The notes beneath the pieces are model-generated. The model was not told the origin of the DNA and made no database searches. It worked only from the letters and a program-made list of their open reading frames with translations. A DNA stretch of 64,000 nucleotides from the NCBI GenBank assembly GCA_025506515.1, contig CM046451.1:74544599-74608598 (forward strand), given 5' to 3'. The DNA is from Flaveria trinervia (taxonomy: Eukaryota; Streptophyta; Magnoliopsida; Asterales; Asteraceae). Shown here piece by piece: positions 1 to 11,010 of the stretch (position 1 is the first letter of the stretch; every line of letters starts with the position of its first letter). The position numbers and the translations under genes were made by a program.

Positions 1-1490
1 ACCTCAACAACACAGCTTCTTCACCCCTGGAGTTGTTGACTAGAACAGTTTACCAGATGACATGTCTGGTCATGAACAATTGTTCACAGGTGCTGGTCAA
101 CATGGTGGTGACAGTCCTTTTGGAATCTGGCACTTATGGCTCTGGAGTCTGCAGATGGATCATCCTCAAATGCCTCTTCATCACAGGTATCACAGGTATC
201 CTCTGAGCCTAAGGCCAAATTATGTTTTGAAACATGCATAGCAGCATTTGCCTCTATTAGAGAAGCAAATGTAGCTTTAATTAATAGAACATAGAGCTAG
301 AAAAGATCATTTCCAAAAGAAAAGCTGAGTTTGAGTCTATGCTTAAAGAGGAAAATGATGAGATTTATAAACTTAAATGCCAAATCACTGATGATAAGGC
401 TAGGGAAGAGGTACTTTTAGAAAAGTACAAAGACCTCAAAGAAACCCTTGCAGTCACCCAAGTAGAGTGTGATCGATGGGTACAATCATGCAAAGGTTTT
501 GAAATGCTTCTTAGTAAGCAATCAGCTTCCAATGTGAAGTTTGCATTGGTATTAATCACACTGCTCCTCCTACAGACTTTGCTTCAAGAGCAGAAGTAAA
601 TCTGATGGAGAAAGAAGAAGCAATACCAAACACCTCATCATGTGATTCACTTTCTGATAGAGCACCATCAGAAGTTGAAGTTAGTATTACTCCCTCATTG
701 AACCTATCAGCTGATCTTGATGGTTCAATACTGACACTCACATGATCAAAGAGTTGACCAACTCAGGAGTTATTTCTGGAAGTCTTGAAGGACTGGAGAG
801 CAAGAAACACCTGAAGTTCAAACTCCAACTAATGTCAGCACTGAAGAGAAGAAAACTGTCAGTAGAAAGGTTTGAAGACTACTAAAAGGAGAAGTCAAGA
901 AAGCAAATAGTGCTTCCAAAGTGCTGAAGAACAAGTCTTTAGTAGTTCATTCTCTTTAGTTGATGATCAACATAAGATGAAGAAGAAACCATGTGAAATA
1001 TGTGGTTTGTTCAATCATCTTACAGATGATTGTTGGTACAAAAGAGGATACAAACTCAAACATAAAGAGGAAATTAAAGAGAAAATGGTTACAATGAAAA
1101 CTGAGTTTGAAGCACTGTTGTACCAGCAACATCAAATCCTGTAACCTTAAGTCCAAAAAGAAATCCAAAAAGGAAGGGGGTAAACAGGTAACAGCTGAGA
1201 TGCTCAAAAGAAGAAGGTGCAACATAGGAACTTATCAACTCCAATACCAATGTGTCTGGAGAGCTGAAAGCTTTATCACAAAATCAGACACAGCTGTTAT
1301 GATGGTTCAACATCTATGGGGAAGAGTTAACAATTAGATGTTCCTATGTTGAAACCACAGAAAAGGAGGTCCAAGCCAAAGGATTCCTCTTCTTCACCAT
1401 CTTCTTCCTCTCAGGCTGTTGTTTCCAACAAACCTGTTAGTTTACCATCTGTGATGAGAACAGCGCCTAAAACCAAAAAGGTTTGAGTCT
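1..1490 (+). pseudogene. Gag C-terminal half of element A, degenerate
   Basis: Gag is the capsid/nucleocapsid protein that packages the element's RNA. A Q-rich tract at 1-45 is followed by a stretch in the frame of 339-599 with heptad-like charged residues (MLKEENDEIYKLKC onward) that could form a coiled coil. A CX2CX4HX4C zinc knuckle at 992-1033 reads CEICGLFNHLTDDC, followed by a basic K-rich tail near 1147-1220. Frames change at least three times and several stops interrupt, so no continuous product is possible. Element D carries the same order on the minus strand (coiled coil 24301-24104, knuckle 23642-23601). The boundary with protease is approximate. Confidence 0.75.
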
Positions 1491-1519
1491 CAAAATTTAA
1501 CTAATTTGTTGTGTTTGCA

Positions 1520-4500
1520 GGGTTCTTCAACTGCACAGAGGCATCTGTATGTTGACAGTGGAGGATCCATGCATATGACAGGAGGAAACAGATCACTTCT
1601 TAATGACTACTCTCAAGGAAGGAAGGGGTTTGTGTCATTTGGCAATGATGCAAAGGGTTACATCATCGGCAAGGCTTGTTTCCAATGGGGAAATAAAGTT
1701 TGATGATGTTAACCATGTGGAAAATCTCAAGTACAACCTCTTGAGTGTCAGTCAAATGTGTGACAAAGGCCATGTTGCTCTTTTCACCAGTTAGAACTGT
1801 CGAATTCTGTCATCCAAAGTTCTAAGTTTGATGATAAGGTGTTGGATGAATACACTCTCCTGAAGGCCAACAGGACAGGAAGAGTGTACGCCTTAGATCT
1901 TTCAAGAAAATAGATCTCAAAGGCATCCTTGCCTATTTTCCAAGGCTTCCCCTTAAGAATCTACCTATGGCATAGAAGGCTAGGTCATGTTAATCTCAAA
2001 AACATAAATCAGCTGATAAACCATGGTTTGTACGGGGACTGCCTATGAAGGAGTTCAAATGTGAAGATAACTGCACTGCTTGTTTAAAAAGAAAACAACA
2101 CAAAGCTTCATTTCCCTCCATAGAAGAACCTAAGTCCACTGCCTGCTTACAGCTTCTTCCCATGGATCTCTTTGGTCCTGTGAGAGTGTGAGTATGGCTA
2201 AGAAGAAATATTGTCTGGTAATTGTGGATGATTACTCTAGATTTGTATGGACTTTCTTCTTGCATTCAAAGGATGAGGCAGCTCAGAAGATTATCAACTT
2301 TGTGTTGTATGTTGAGAAGCAGTATTCCCTCTCAGTCAAGTGTATTAGAAGTGATAATGGAACAGAATTCAGAAACAATACACTTGATGAGTTCTACCTC
2401 TCAAAGGGAAATCAAGAGGCAGTTAGCATTCCAAGAACTCCTGAACAAAAGGGAGTAGTGGATAGAAAGAACATGACCCTTATTGAAGCTGCAAGGTCCA
2501 TGTTAGCTGATTAGAACTGCCAATGACTTTTTGGGCTGAAGCTGTCAATATAGCTTGCTATGTACAGAATAGAGTTCTAGTAAATCAGAGGTTGATGAAG
2601 ACTCCATATGAAGTTCTTCATCATTTGGCCCCTCTAATTTCATTCTTCAGAGCTTTTGGGTGTCCTTGTTTCATTCTCAACACACGGGACAACTCCAAAA
2701 ATTTGATCCTAAGGTGGATGCAGGGTACTTTGTTGGTTATTCATCAACTTGCAAAGCATACAGAGTCTTCAACTGCAGAAAAAAGATGGTTGAAGAGACT
2801 CTACATGTTAAGTTTAATGAATCTCCAAAGGACAAGATTCCACAAAGCCCTGTGGAGCTATTTGATTTGGACATACTGCAATATGTTCCTTATCAAACTC
2901 CTGATGTTGCTCCTGTCAACAGTTCACCACCTGATGGTACTGCTGGTGCTGATGATGATGATAGCAGTACTCACCTCTTCAGGTTTAGTGACCAACTGCC
3001 TGTGTCCTCTAAACCTGATGCTCTGTTGCTTCAGTAGCTTCATCCACAACAAGTGCTGATGCGATTCTGCATCTTCAACTTCATTTGAGTTTCCACAATT
3101 ACATGGTTTCAAGACTCTACATCAACATTGTTGCTGCTGAAGGTTCTACAAACACTTGCACTGATCTCATTGTTTATCAAGAGCTGAAGAATCACCAATG
3201 TCTCAAATCATTGGTGATATCAATGCTGGAGTTTCAACTAGAAGTCAATTGTCCATTTCTGCTTCTATGCTCTCTTCATCAGTCAGCTAGAGCCAAAGAA
3301 TTATCATGTTGCACTTAGAGACAATGGCTGGGTTGAAGCAATGCAGCTTGAGCTTCTTCAGTTCAAAAAGCAGCGAGGTGGGAGCTTGTTCCTCTTCCCC
3401 CGGTAAGTGTGCAATAGGCACTAAATGGGTGTGTTTAGGAATAAAACAGATGAAAATGGGCTTATTGTTAAGAACAAGGCCAGACGGTTGTTCAGGGGTT
3501 TGCACAAGAAGAAGGTATTGATTATGATGAAAACCTTTGCCCCTGTACCAAACTGGAGGCAATTAGATTGTTCTTAGCCTATGCTGCACTCCACAATCTT
3601 AAAGTTTTTCAAATGGATGTTAAAGGTGCATTTTTCTATGGTAAAATAAAAGAAGAAGTTTATGTGTGTCAACCACTAGTTTTTGAGGTAATAAACACCC
3701 AGAATGGTATACAAGCTTGATAAGGCTCTTTATGGGTTGAAACAAGCTCCTAGAGCCTGGTATGAGACATTATCTATAACTTCTTCTGCAAAATAATTTC
3801 ACTAGAGGCTCCATAGATAAAACCTTATTTATTAAGAAGGGGATCAGCATAAGCTACTTGTTCAAATTTATGTTGATGATATTATATTTGCATCCTCTGA
3901 TCCCAGTTGGTGATGATTTTACAAAATTAATGCAAAGGAAGTTTGAATGAGTGCAAGGGAGAATACAGTTCTTTCTAGGCTTGCAAATCAAACAAAAAGC
4001 TGATAGTCTAAATATACAAAAGCTCTTTAAATAAGTTTGTTTTACAAAACTGTAAGCCCTGTTCTACTCCCATGTGCAACACCACACAATTGGATATTGA
4101 TCAGAAAGGTAAAGCTGTTGATGAAACGCTTTACAAGATGTATGATTGGGTCCTTGACGTATTTAAACAGTTCTAGACCAGATATTATGTTTGCTACATG
4201 TGTGTGCTAGATTTCAAGGTCTGCACCTAAAGAGTCTCATCTGATTGCAGTCAAGAGGATCTTTAGATATTTGCAAGGTACACAATCTCTAGGTTTATGG
4301 TATTCCACTGGGCACTCTTGCAAATTAGTGCTTTCTCTGATAGTGACTATGCAGGGTGTAAGTTAACCAAGAAATCAACTTTTGGTGGATGTCAATTCCT
4401 AGGCAACGTTTGATTCTTGGCAGAGTAAAAAACAAAATATGTGCTACATCCACTGCTGAAGCCGAGTACATTGCTGCTGCAAGTTATACGTCCCAAGTAC

Positions 4501-4786
4501 TCTGGCTTCAGAATCAACTTTTGGATTATGGCATTATAGAGACTAAGACTCCGTTATTAATGGATAGTGCTTCAGCTCTTTGCATTGTCAAAAATCCAGT
4601 CCAGCACTCTATGACCAAAATATAGAAATTAGACATCATTTTATAAGAGATTGTTTTGAAAAGGGTCTAATTAATCCTATGTTTGTGCCTAGTGCTGATG
4701 AGCTTGCAGACATTTTTACTAAGCCTTTGGATAGTTCAACTTTCCATAAACTAGTGTTAAGGCTTGGTATGCTGCAGCTAGAATAA
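1520..4786 (+). pseudogene. Pol of element A: PR-INT-RT-RNase H, decayed
   Basis: Pol cuts the polyprotein, integrates the cDNA, copies the RNA and degrades the template. The protease motif LYVDSGGSMHMTG lies at about 1548-1586. The integrase HHCC region (HRRLGHVN ... CTACLKRKQH) is near 1970-2110. The integrase core at 2188-2514 has VDDYS and RSDNGTEF, but the third catalytic residue, normally E in VERKN, is D (VVDRKN). The reverse transcriptase is in pieces from 3310 to 4100, with YVDD still readable near 3870. RNase H and the pol C-terminus occupy 4389-4786 (ATSTAEAEYIAAA; final GMLQLE before the stop). Multiple frameshifts and stops make it non-functional as read. Confidence 0.85.
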
Positions 4787-5535
4787 GTGACAACTACTGA
4801 TGATCTCAGTAAAGTACTCATGATCATTGGTAACCATGTCACATATAAGTATGATGAGTTCTTTACCCTCAGTAGTTTTTATAACTACTGAAGGCTAAAT
4901 GCCTCACAAGTACTGAAGTACTTTATCTGTTCTAAACTACTGATGTAGTTACAACTACTGATGTAGTTACAACTACTGAAATCAGTAAAAACAGATAAGT
5001 ATGACGTCCTATGAAACACCTAAAAAGCAAATGAAAAGTCTGATGAGTAAGTGTTGAGGACAGTATGAAATAGCTGAAACTAAGAATTGACGAAAACAGC
5101 TGATGAGTAATTTCTCTCAGTCAGTTGTTTCTACAACTGCTGTTTCTAAAACAACTGAAGCAAGACCACAGTCTTCAGTAGTTTCACACTACTGATAACT
5201 AATACAAGTCTTCAACAACTGATGGCAAAACCACTGTCTTCAGTAGTTTCACAACTATTGATGACAAACACCAAGTCCTCAGTTGTTTACATCATATGAA
5301 GTCAAAACACGACCTTCAGTAGTTTCATAAATACTGATGGTTAACACCAAGACTTCAGCTGTTTCAACGTCTGATGGTCAAAACCAAGTCTTCAGTGTTT
5401 TTATATACACCTGATGACACACCAACACTGTCAGTCGTTTTTAACCCTCTGAAGGTTAATACCACGTCATCAGTAGTTTCAACAGCTGATGACCACACCA
5501 AAACCTTCAGTAGTTTTCTTTTAGCCTTTTCCTAT
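4787..5535 (+). repeat. Degenerate AACTACTGA / TCAGTAGTT array between pol and aORF of A
   Basis: About 750 bases contain many copies, in both orientations, of 8-10 base words such as AACTACTGA, TCAGTAGTT, AACAGCTGA and CTTCAGT at irregular spacing. The same words fill the U3 part of A's LTR (about 9235-9900) and of D's LTRs. No gene is visible. The array ends just before the TATA box of the aORF. Its position suggests regulatory DNA, but that is inference. Confidence 0.75.
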
Positions 5536-5540
5536 CCCAA

Positions 5541-5551
5541 CCCTATAAATA
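5541..5551 (+). promoter_or_regulatory. TATA box of the aORF in element A
   Basis: CCCTATAAATA lies about 57-67 bases upstream of the aORF ATG at 5608, followed by a C/T-rich leader. Element D has CCCTATATATATCCC at the equivalent place, and both leaders share CTTCTTC...AAAC...GTTCC blocks. Conservation of position and sequence supports an internal promoter giving a separate short-leader mRNA; this has not been tested. Confidence 0.55.
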
Positions 5552-5607
5552 CTGTCTTCTTCTCAAACGTTCCATTAGCCGCTCTTTTGACCTTCATACT
5601 CTCAAAA

Positions 5608-8600
5608 ATGGCAACCATGAGTCTAAAACCAGACATAATTGCGTCGCCTACCTCACGAAATCAACCTTCTGGACAAAGTTTGATCACGCCATAGACCTAA
5701 TGGCTGATTCTCAGTATAGTACTACTCTGCTCTTAAAAGCGACGATCTACCCAGAGTCAATAAGTCAGTTTTGGTCCAATGCCTACGTTCACACTGATGT
5801 GCCTTCCGGCCAAATTTCTGTTCGGTCATTGGTCAACCAAAAACAAGTAGAGGTTACACCTGATAGCATTCGTCGAGTGCTAAATTTACAAGATGCTACT
5901 GCTTGCTGTGAGTACCCGAAGGGCACAACTGATATGTCCTTCATCAACAATGGTTACGACGGAAATCTTCGAGCTACTACCATACTGAAGAAGAACTTCC
6001 CTGATGCTGAAAGACTGATATTTCATATGGTGAATGTTTGCTTAGCCTCGAAGACTCCTCATGGGATCAAATGTCTTCCCGGTGGCAACAGGTATTATAT
6101 TCAATTCTAGAACACCAACCTTTAAGTTTTTCACAATGTGTTTCTAGAAATCAAAGATCTGGCACAAAAACCTGTGGGAAACAGATGGCTATTATATCCC
6201 AGGTTTCTGATGGCCATAATTTTAAATGAATTACAAACTGATGGCCTTGTTGGCCTTGGAGTCCCTGCACCAGCTGTTCTAGCTGAGGTATACTCCAGGC
6301 ATAACTCCGACCAATCTCTCAAAGAAGCTGCCCGTTTGCTCAAACCCAAGCAAAGGAACCCACAGCTTCAACTGCCAGATCCAAAGTCCCCACCAAGCCA
6401 AAATCCAAACCCAAACAAGCTAATCAGGGAGATGAGTCCCCTGATGATGCTCCTGTACCACCAAACAGGTAACCTACTGGTTCAAACCTCCAGTAGTGTT
6501 AAAGACTCAACCAGCAACAGCCGCACAGGTATCCGCTCAAAAGGATCCTGTTGCAACCACTTCAGGGGAAACCACATTACTGAGACCTCTCTCACTTGAG
6601 GAGGTTATCATTGAAGAGCATCCCTCTCCCCGGATGCAATCAGCTTCTATCCCCTCTCCCCATGCAAATGCCCCCAAAGTCCAACCATTATAATTGCTAA
6701 TGTGCTGACTCATCTGCATGCCTCTCCTCCTCCCCTACAACCACCAACAAAGGGGAGAACAACAACAATTGAGGAAGAGGATACACATGCTTCTGACAAC
6801 CCACAGCACCAGGGTTTAAATGTTCTATCTCCTGGTGTGGATATGGAGATCAGAACATCTGGTGAGGTGGCCACCTCTTCTGAATCAGCATATGATCAGA
6901 CTGAGGTTGGTAACATAACTAAGACCTCACCAGAGGCAACAGCTGATGAAGGACAAAGTCCTGAGGCTGGAAGTCCCCAGTTCCAAGACAAAGGGGCACA
7001 TGCTACATCTGGTCTACACCCAGTGCATGTACATCCTCTACAAGCAGGAGGTCAGGTGATTCAGCATCTGCTGATGATGACCTGGGCTTCTTTTATGATG
7101 TTCTTGCCCAAAACATAATCCTAGAGGAGGAATTCAGTAGGCTGCAAAAACTACTTGACCAACTCTCTCAGGGAGAAAGACCATCTGCCACCACATCAAC
7201 CCAACAGATGGCACCTTCCTCTGAAGGTCACTTAAACACACAGCCACTCAAAGAATCTCAGCCACCTGCCTCTGTTTCTGGCACCATTTCTCAGGACCAA
7301 AACCCCCCTGAGCAAATGGATGCTATCCCTCAAAATCCCCTATCTCTCATCACATCGCAGATAACTGAACTTGTCATTGAAACTATTGATGAGAGACTTT
7401 CTTCTGTCTTACAACCTATGGTGGAGGATGTACTGAGCCAAAAGCTTTCTGCTGATCAAACCCTTAAAACCAATGCACCCAAAAAGGGGGAGATTCCAGC
7501 AGTGAAAGCTAAAAGAAAGAGGATGGAGAAGGAAAAAGAGAAAGAGAAGGACAAAGAAGTGGAAATAGAGAAGGACTGTGTGTATGAGACCGAGAAAGAA
7601 AAGGAGAATGAGAATGAGAAGGGAGCTGAAAAGGAGAAAGTACATGAAAGTCAAAAGGACTTTCATGTCACATATAAGAAAAAGAAAAGTGCTGAAAAAG
7701 AGAAAAACTTGAATGAAATGGTTAAAGAGGCTGATGCTGAACACAGCAGATCAATGGACAATATCATTGATCAGCTGTTTAGGCAAGGTTTCAATACTGA
7801 AAAGCTGGACTCTGAAATAAGAAGATTAGAGATCGAAAAGATTCAACAAAGATGGGCCAGCTACAGCATAATGGATAGAGAAAGACTTGAGATCATGATC
7901 AGATTTATCAACAAATACCTTGGGAGATCATTGATCAAATAAAATCATGGACCAGGGACAGCATCTTGGCCATAACCTCCAAGATCTGTTCGTCTGAGGC
8001 ATATACTAAGGGATTAGTAATAGAAGCTTTGAATGAAGCAGGAGCAGGGAGCAGGACTGAGCTAGCCAAACACTCAAAAGCCACACTCACCTCCAAAATG
8101 CTAACTCAACCTGTCAACATTCCCTCTCCAAAACAACCACAACCACAACCCACAAAACCAACTCCCTTACCCTCAAAACCAACAGCCGATGATGCACCTA
8201 AGCAGAAGAAGAGAAAGGTGTTGAGGCTGGAAGAAGAAGAAGATGATGATGAAGACAGGCTGCCGATCTCAGCTGTTCTGCAGTTGCCTAAGGCCAAAGA
8301 TCTCTCTCTTGCAATAACTCCTGAGCAACATAGAGATGCAATCAAAGTGAAATTGGAAGAAAAAGAACAACACACATTGCACGATGAAGAGTTATTGAGG
8401 AGAGTAGATAAAGCATATGCAGCCACTTCCTCTATCATTAATATGAAAAAACAAGCTCAGAGGATTTATACTCTTAGACATACTTTTCAGTATGTGAAAG
8501 AAAGAGTAAGAATTTGGCCTGATCCCAGGGTGGCTCATAGAATACAAAAGAAAAATATCCCTCAGAGATACAATGGGCAAGTGAAAAAGATTGTAGATGA

Positions 8601-8976
8601 AGTGATCTCCTTAGCCCTTGTAGTCTCACCCTGGGAAATCCTGGAAGATTTCAAAAAGGCCTACACCTCAAACATGCCCCCACAAAAGATGCTGGAGAAC
8701 AGAATGATCAAAAAGGGGCTGGTGTATAAGAGGCTGAATGTGATCAGAAAGGATGAGTTACCACTGCTGTTAGAAGGTCATCATCCTGATGAATTTGCTT
8801 ACAGACAGATTACAATAGTGGTACTCAAAAATGGAAAACAGGTCAAATTCCTGTCTGAGTACTATGGGCCAGAAGGATTCTTCGATGGTGAGGCAGAGGA
8901 GCTCACCATGGAGGAACAAATTGTATTTTTGGAGGCCTACACCAGGGAATCCTACAAGCTCATAGTTGGGAAGTGA
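5608..8976 (+). pseudogene. Additional ORF (aORF) of element A, frameshifted
   Basis: About 3.37 kb of coding-like sequence from the ATG at 5608 to the stop at 8976. The frame slips within the first 20 codons, then near 6100, 6450, 6690, 7110 and 7950. Order: an N-terminal globular part (5608-6330, with TPDSIRRVLNLQDAT and DAERLIFHMVNVCLA); a P/S/T/Q-rich middle; a K/E-rich run near 7500-7690; a conserved block with MDNIIDQLFRQGF; a basic cluster PKQKKRKV at about 8191-8217 directly before an acidic run; and a C-terminal domain to 8976. I see no convincing signal peptide or membrane helix. D carries the same layout. The N-terminal part loosely recalls the 'putative plant transposon protein' family. 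Function unknown; SIRE-lineage ORFs at this position have been called envelope-like. Confidence 0.75.
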
Positions 8977-9178
8977 GTCTCATGGATGGGGGAACAGCTC
9001 AGTGTCCAATCCCCAATACAGAGCTCCGATCCATACATTGCCAACCAAATCATCAGAGACTCATTCCCAGGCCAGTGCTTATATGGGTCATCTTCTCAAC
9101 TGATCAAGAAGGAAAAAGACCAACCATTCTGCCAACAATAAGTGGGAAAATAAATCAATTAGAGGATTTGGCTGCATT

Positions 9179-9193
9179 GGTTCAGGGGGAGTT
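9179..9193 (+). other. Polypurine tract of element A
   Basis: TTCAGGGGGAGTT directly precedes the LTR start TGTTGGA at 9194 and would prime plus-strand DNA synthesis. D has the same tract on the minus strand (15597-15611). The roughly 200 bases from the aORF stop (8976) to here hold no recognisable feature. Confidence 0.85.
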
Positions 9194-9755
9194 TGTTGGA
9201 CCAAAAGAACCAATGAGCCAAGATCAGAAAACCTCTAAGTCCCACATGATATCACAACAACTGCTGAAGGCTTCATCAGCAGTTCGACAAGTGCTGAAGA
9301 CTTCAACGGCTGAAGATCAAGTACTGAAGACTTCAACAGCTGAAGACTAAAGTGCTGAAGCTCAACAGCTAAAGAACACAAGTGCTGAAGCTGAAGACTA
9401 AAGTGCTGAAGTCCAACAGCTGAAGAACACAAGTGCTGAAGCTGAAGACCAAAGTACTGAAGGTCAACAGCTGAAGAATACAAGTGGTGAAGCTGAAGAC
9501 CAAAGGACTGAAGTTCAACAGCCGAAGAGTCCACAAGTGCTGAAGATCAACAACTGATGTACAAAGTCTGAAGACAAAGACTGAAGACATCAGCTGATGA
9601 CATCTACTGAAGTCATCAGCTGATGAAACGTCTGAAGTTCAAGTCTGAAGACCAAGTGCTGAAGTTTTAGTAGTTTGTCACAACAGCTGAAGAGTACTTC
9701 TTCAGTAGTTATGTTTATCAGTAGTTTTATGTTTTTACTTTCAGTAGTTTTGTAA

Positions 9756-9785
9756 AACGACTGAAGAGCTTGTTCTTCAGTCGTT
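9756..9785 (+). repeat. Perfect 12-bp inverted repeat in U3 of A
   Basis: Arms AACGACTGAAGA and TCTTCAGTCGTT flank a 6-base loop. The same hairpin with both arms intact occurs in D's left LTR at 15142-15171; in D's right LTR near 26572 one arm is damaged. Confidence 0.7.
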
Positions 9786-9952
9786 GTAGTTGCAGTAGTT
9801 TCTTATCAGTAGTTTTGTAATAAGTAAACACATAGCTTCTTGTAAGAAGATGTTAGCTGCTTGACATCTTCAGTAGTTTTAGTGTTTCAGTAGTTTGTTA
9901 AATAACGGTTAGATGTCACTATCAAGTGACATCAGCCTACGTCATCTTTCCT

Positions 9953-9960
9953 TATATAAG
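9953..9960 (+). promoter_or_regulatory. LTR TATA box, element A
   Basis: TATATAAG follows the U3 repeat array and precedes about 200 bases of non-repetitive R/U5. The equivalent box in S3 reads TTTTATAAGG (reverse strand, near 48270). Confidence 0.6.
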
Positions 9961-10606
9961 GAAGAATGACCTAAATTGTAATTTTGCGAAAGCCATGCCA
10001 AAGCGTGTGATTGAATGAAATATTCCTTTTGCAGAAACTTTCTCTCTCTATAACTAATTCTGTTCATTGCTATATCTTTGGTATTCTTGCTCGAATTGTG
10101 CTAGTTGGTACTCTATTCCGCTGTTGAAATCATTCGAATCGATCAAACTAGATGCTGAGATCCTATCAGAAACTCTCGGTCGAAGAAAAGAAGAAGAAGA
10201 GATAGTGAATTCAAGGTAAGAATTCATGGGTTTTAAGTATTTATGACGGGTTTTATCCCGGTTACATGCTTACATGCTTATGTGCTTGTCTGTGTGTCTG
10301 TGTGTGTGTTTTTAGGTGTTTGATCTTTGTTCCAAAAGGGTTAGAAAGGAAGAAACACCCAAGTTGCACCAGGTGAGTTCTAGACCCTGGTTTTTACTTG
10401 TTTTAAACTCTCTTTGGGGTTCAAAATGTATTAAAACAATTTTTAAATGTTTATGTATGTATATCCGTATGTATTATGCATGTTTGGATGATCATTCTTG
10501 AATGCTTATAGGTTGTCCATGTTTAGAATAGCCATGTTAAGCTTAGAACAGATGAGTTTGATGATTGGGTTCGAAAACATACTAGAAACATGTTACACAG
10601 AAGGTT

Positions 10607-11010
10607 CATGCGCCTAGATAAGACTCATGCTCCTGAAAATGCCTTAGAAGAATTTAAGTGTAACCCATGCGCCTAAACAGTAGCCCATGTGTCTGAAATT
10701 TCCTTAGAAATGTTTAAGTATAGCCCATGCACCTAAATAATGGTTCATGCGCCTAGAAATATTAGTCGGATGACTAAGTGTAGGGCCATGCGCCGCAATA
10801 GTGCCCATGCGCCCAAGTGGCCCATGCGCCTAAGTGTTCATGCATCCGAATAACCCATGCGCCTAAGTGTTGATACGACCGCATAGTGTCCATGCGCCTG
10901 AATAGTTCATGCGCCTAAGTGTTAAAATGATTAAGTGTTGGCTGATGCGCCTACATAGTGATGAAACGGCCAAACAGGGCTCATGCGCCAAAATAGTGTC
11001 TAAGCGCCCA
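10607..11010 (+). repeat. CATGCGCCTAA minisatellite in B's 5' LTR
   Basis: Roughly fifteen imperfect units with the core CATGCGCCTRA at irregular 20-45 base spacing, often followed by AACAGT or AATAGT. The same array is in the 3' LTR (40617-41040). A related array lies in element F (53799-54221). Confidence 0.85.

Larger units (their letters stand above)
1..10168 (+). mobile_element. Element A: SIRE/Maximus-like Ty1-copia retrotransposon, 3' portion
   Basis: Order on the + strand: gag C-terminus, protease, integrase, reverse transcriptase, RNase H, repeat array, additional ORF, polypurine tract, 3' LTR. PR-INT-RT-RH is the Copia order, and a long extra ORF after pol is typical of the SIRE/Maximus lineage. 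The window opens inside gag: bases 1-45 align with element D's gag near 24600-24645, so the 5' LTR and gag N-terminus lie to the left. The right edge is fixed because the LTR ends at 10168 and the next bases (GAAACTCTCGG) continue B's LTR, whose intact copy resumes at 40178. Confidence 0.9.
9194..10168 (+). repeat. 3' LTR of element A (975 bp)
   Basis: Starts TGTTGGACC after the polypurine tract and ends GATCCTATCA, so it has TG...CA termini. U3 is dominated by GCTGAAGAC / CAGTAGTT words. A TATA box (TATATAAG) is at 9953-9960. The right flank resumes B's LTR exactly. The start is shared with D's LTR, but the R/U5 part instead matches S3 (48060-48315, reverse). Confidence 0.9.

Noticed and set aside
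7409..7744. Phenylalanine/leucine-rich frame on the minus strand resembling a membrane protein
   Set aside because: It is the antisense of the K/E-rich region of A's aORF, where AAG/GAG codons read as CTT/CTC.
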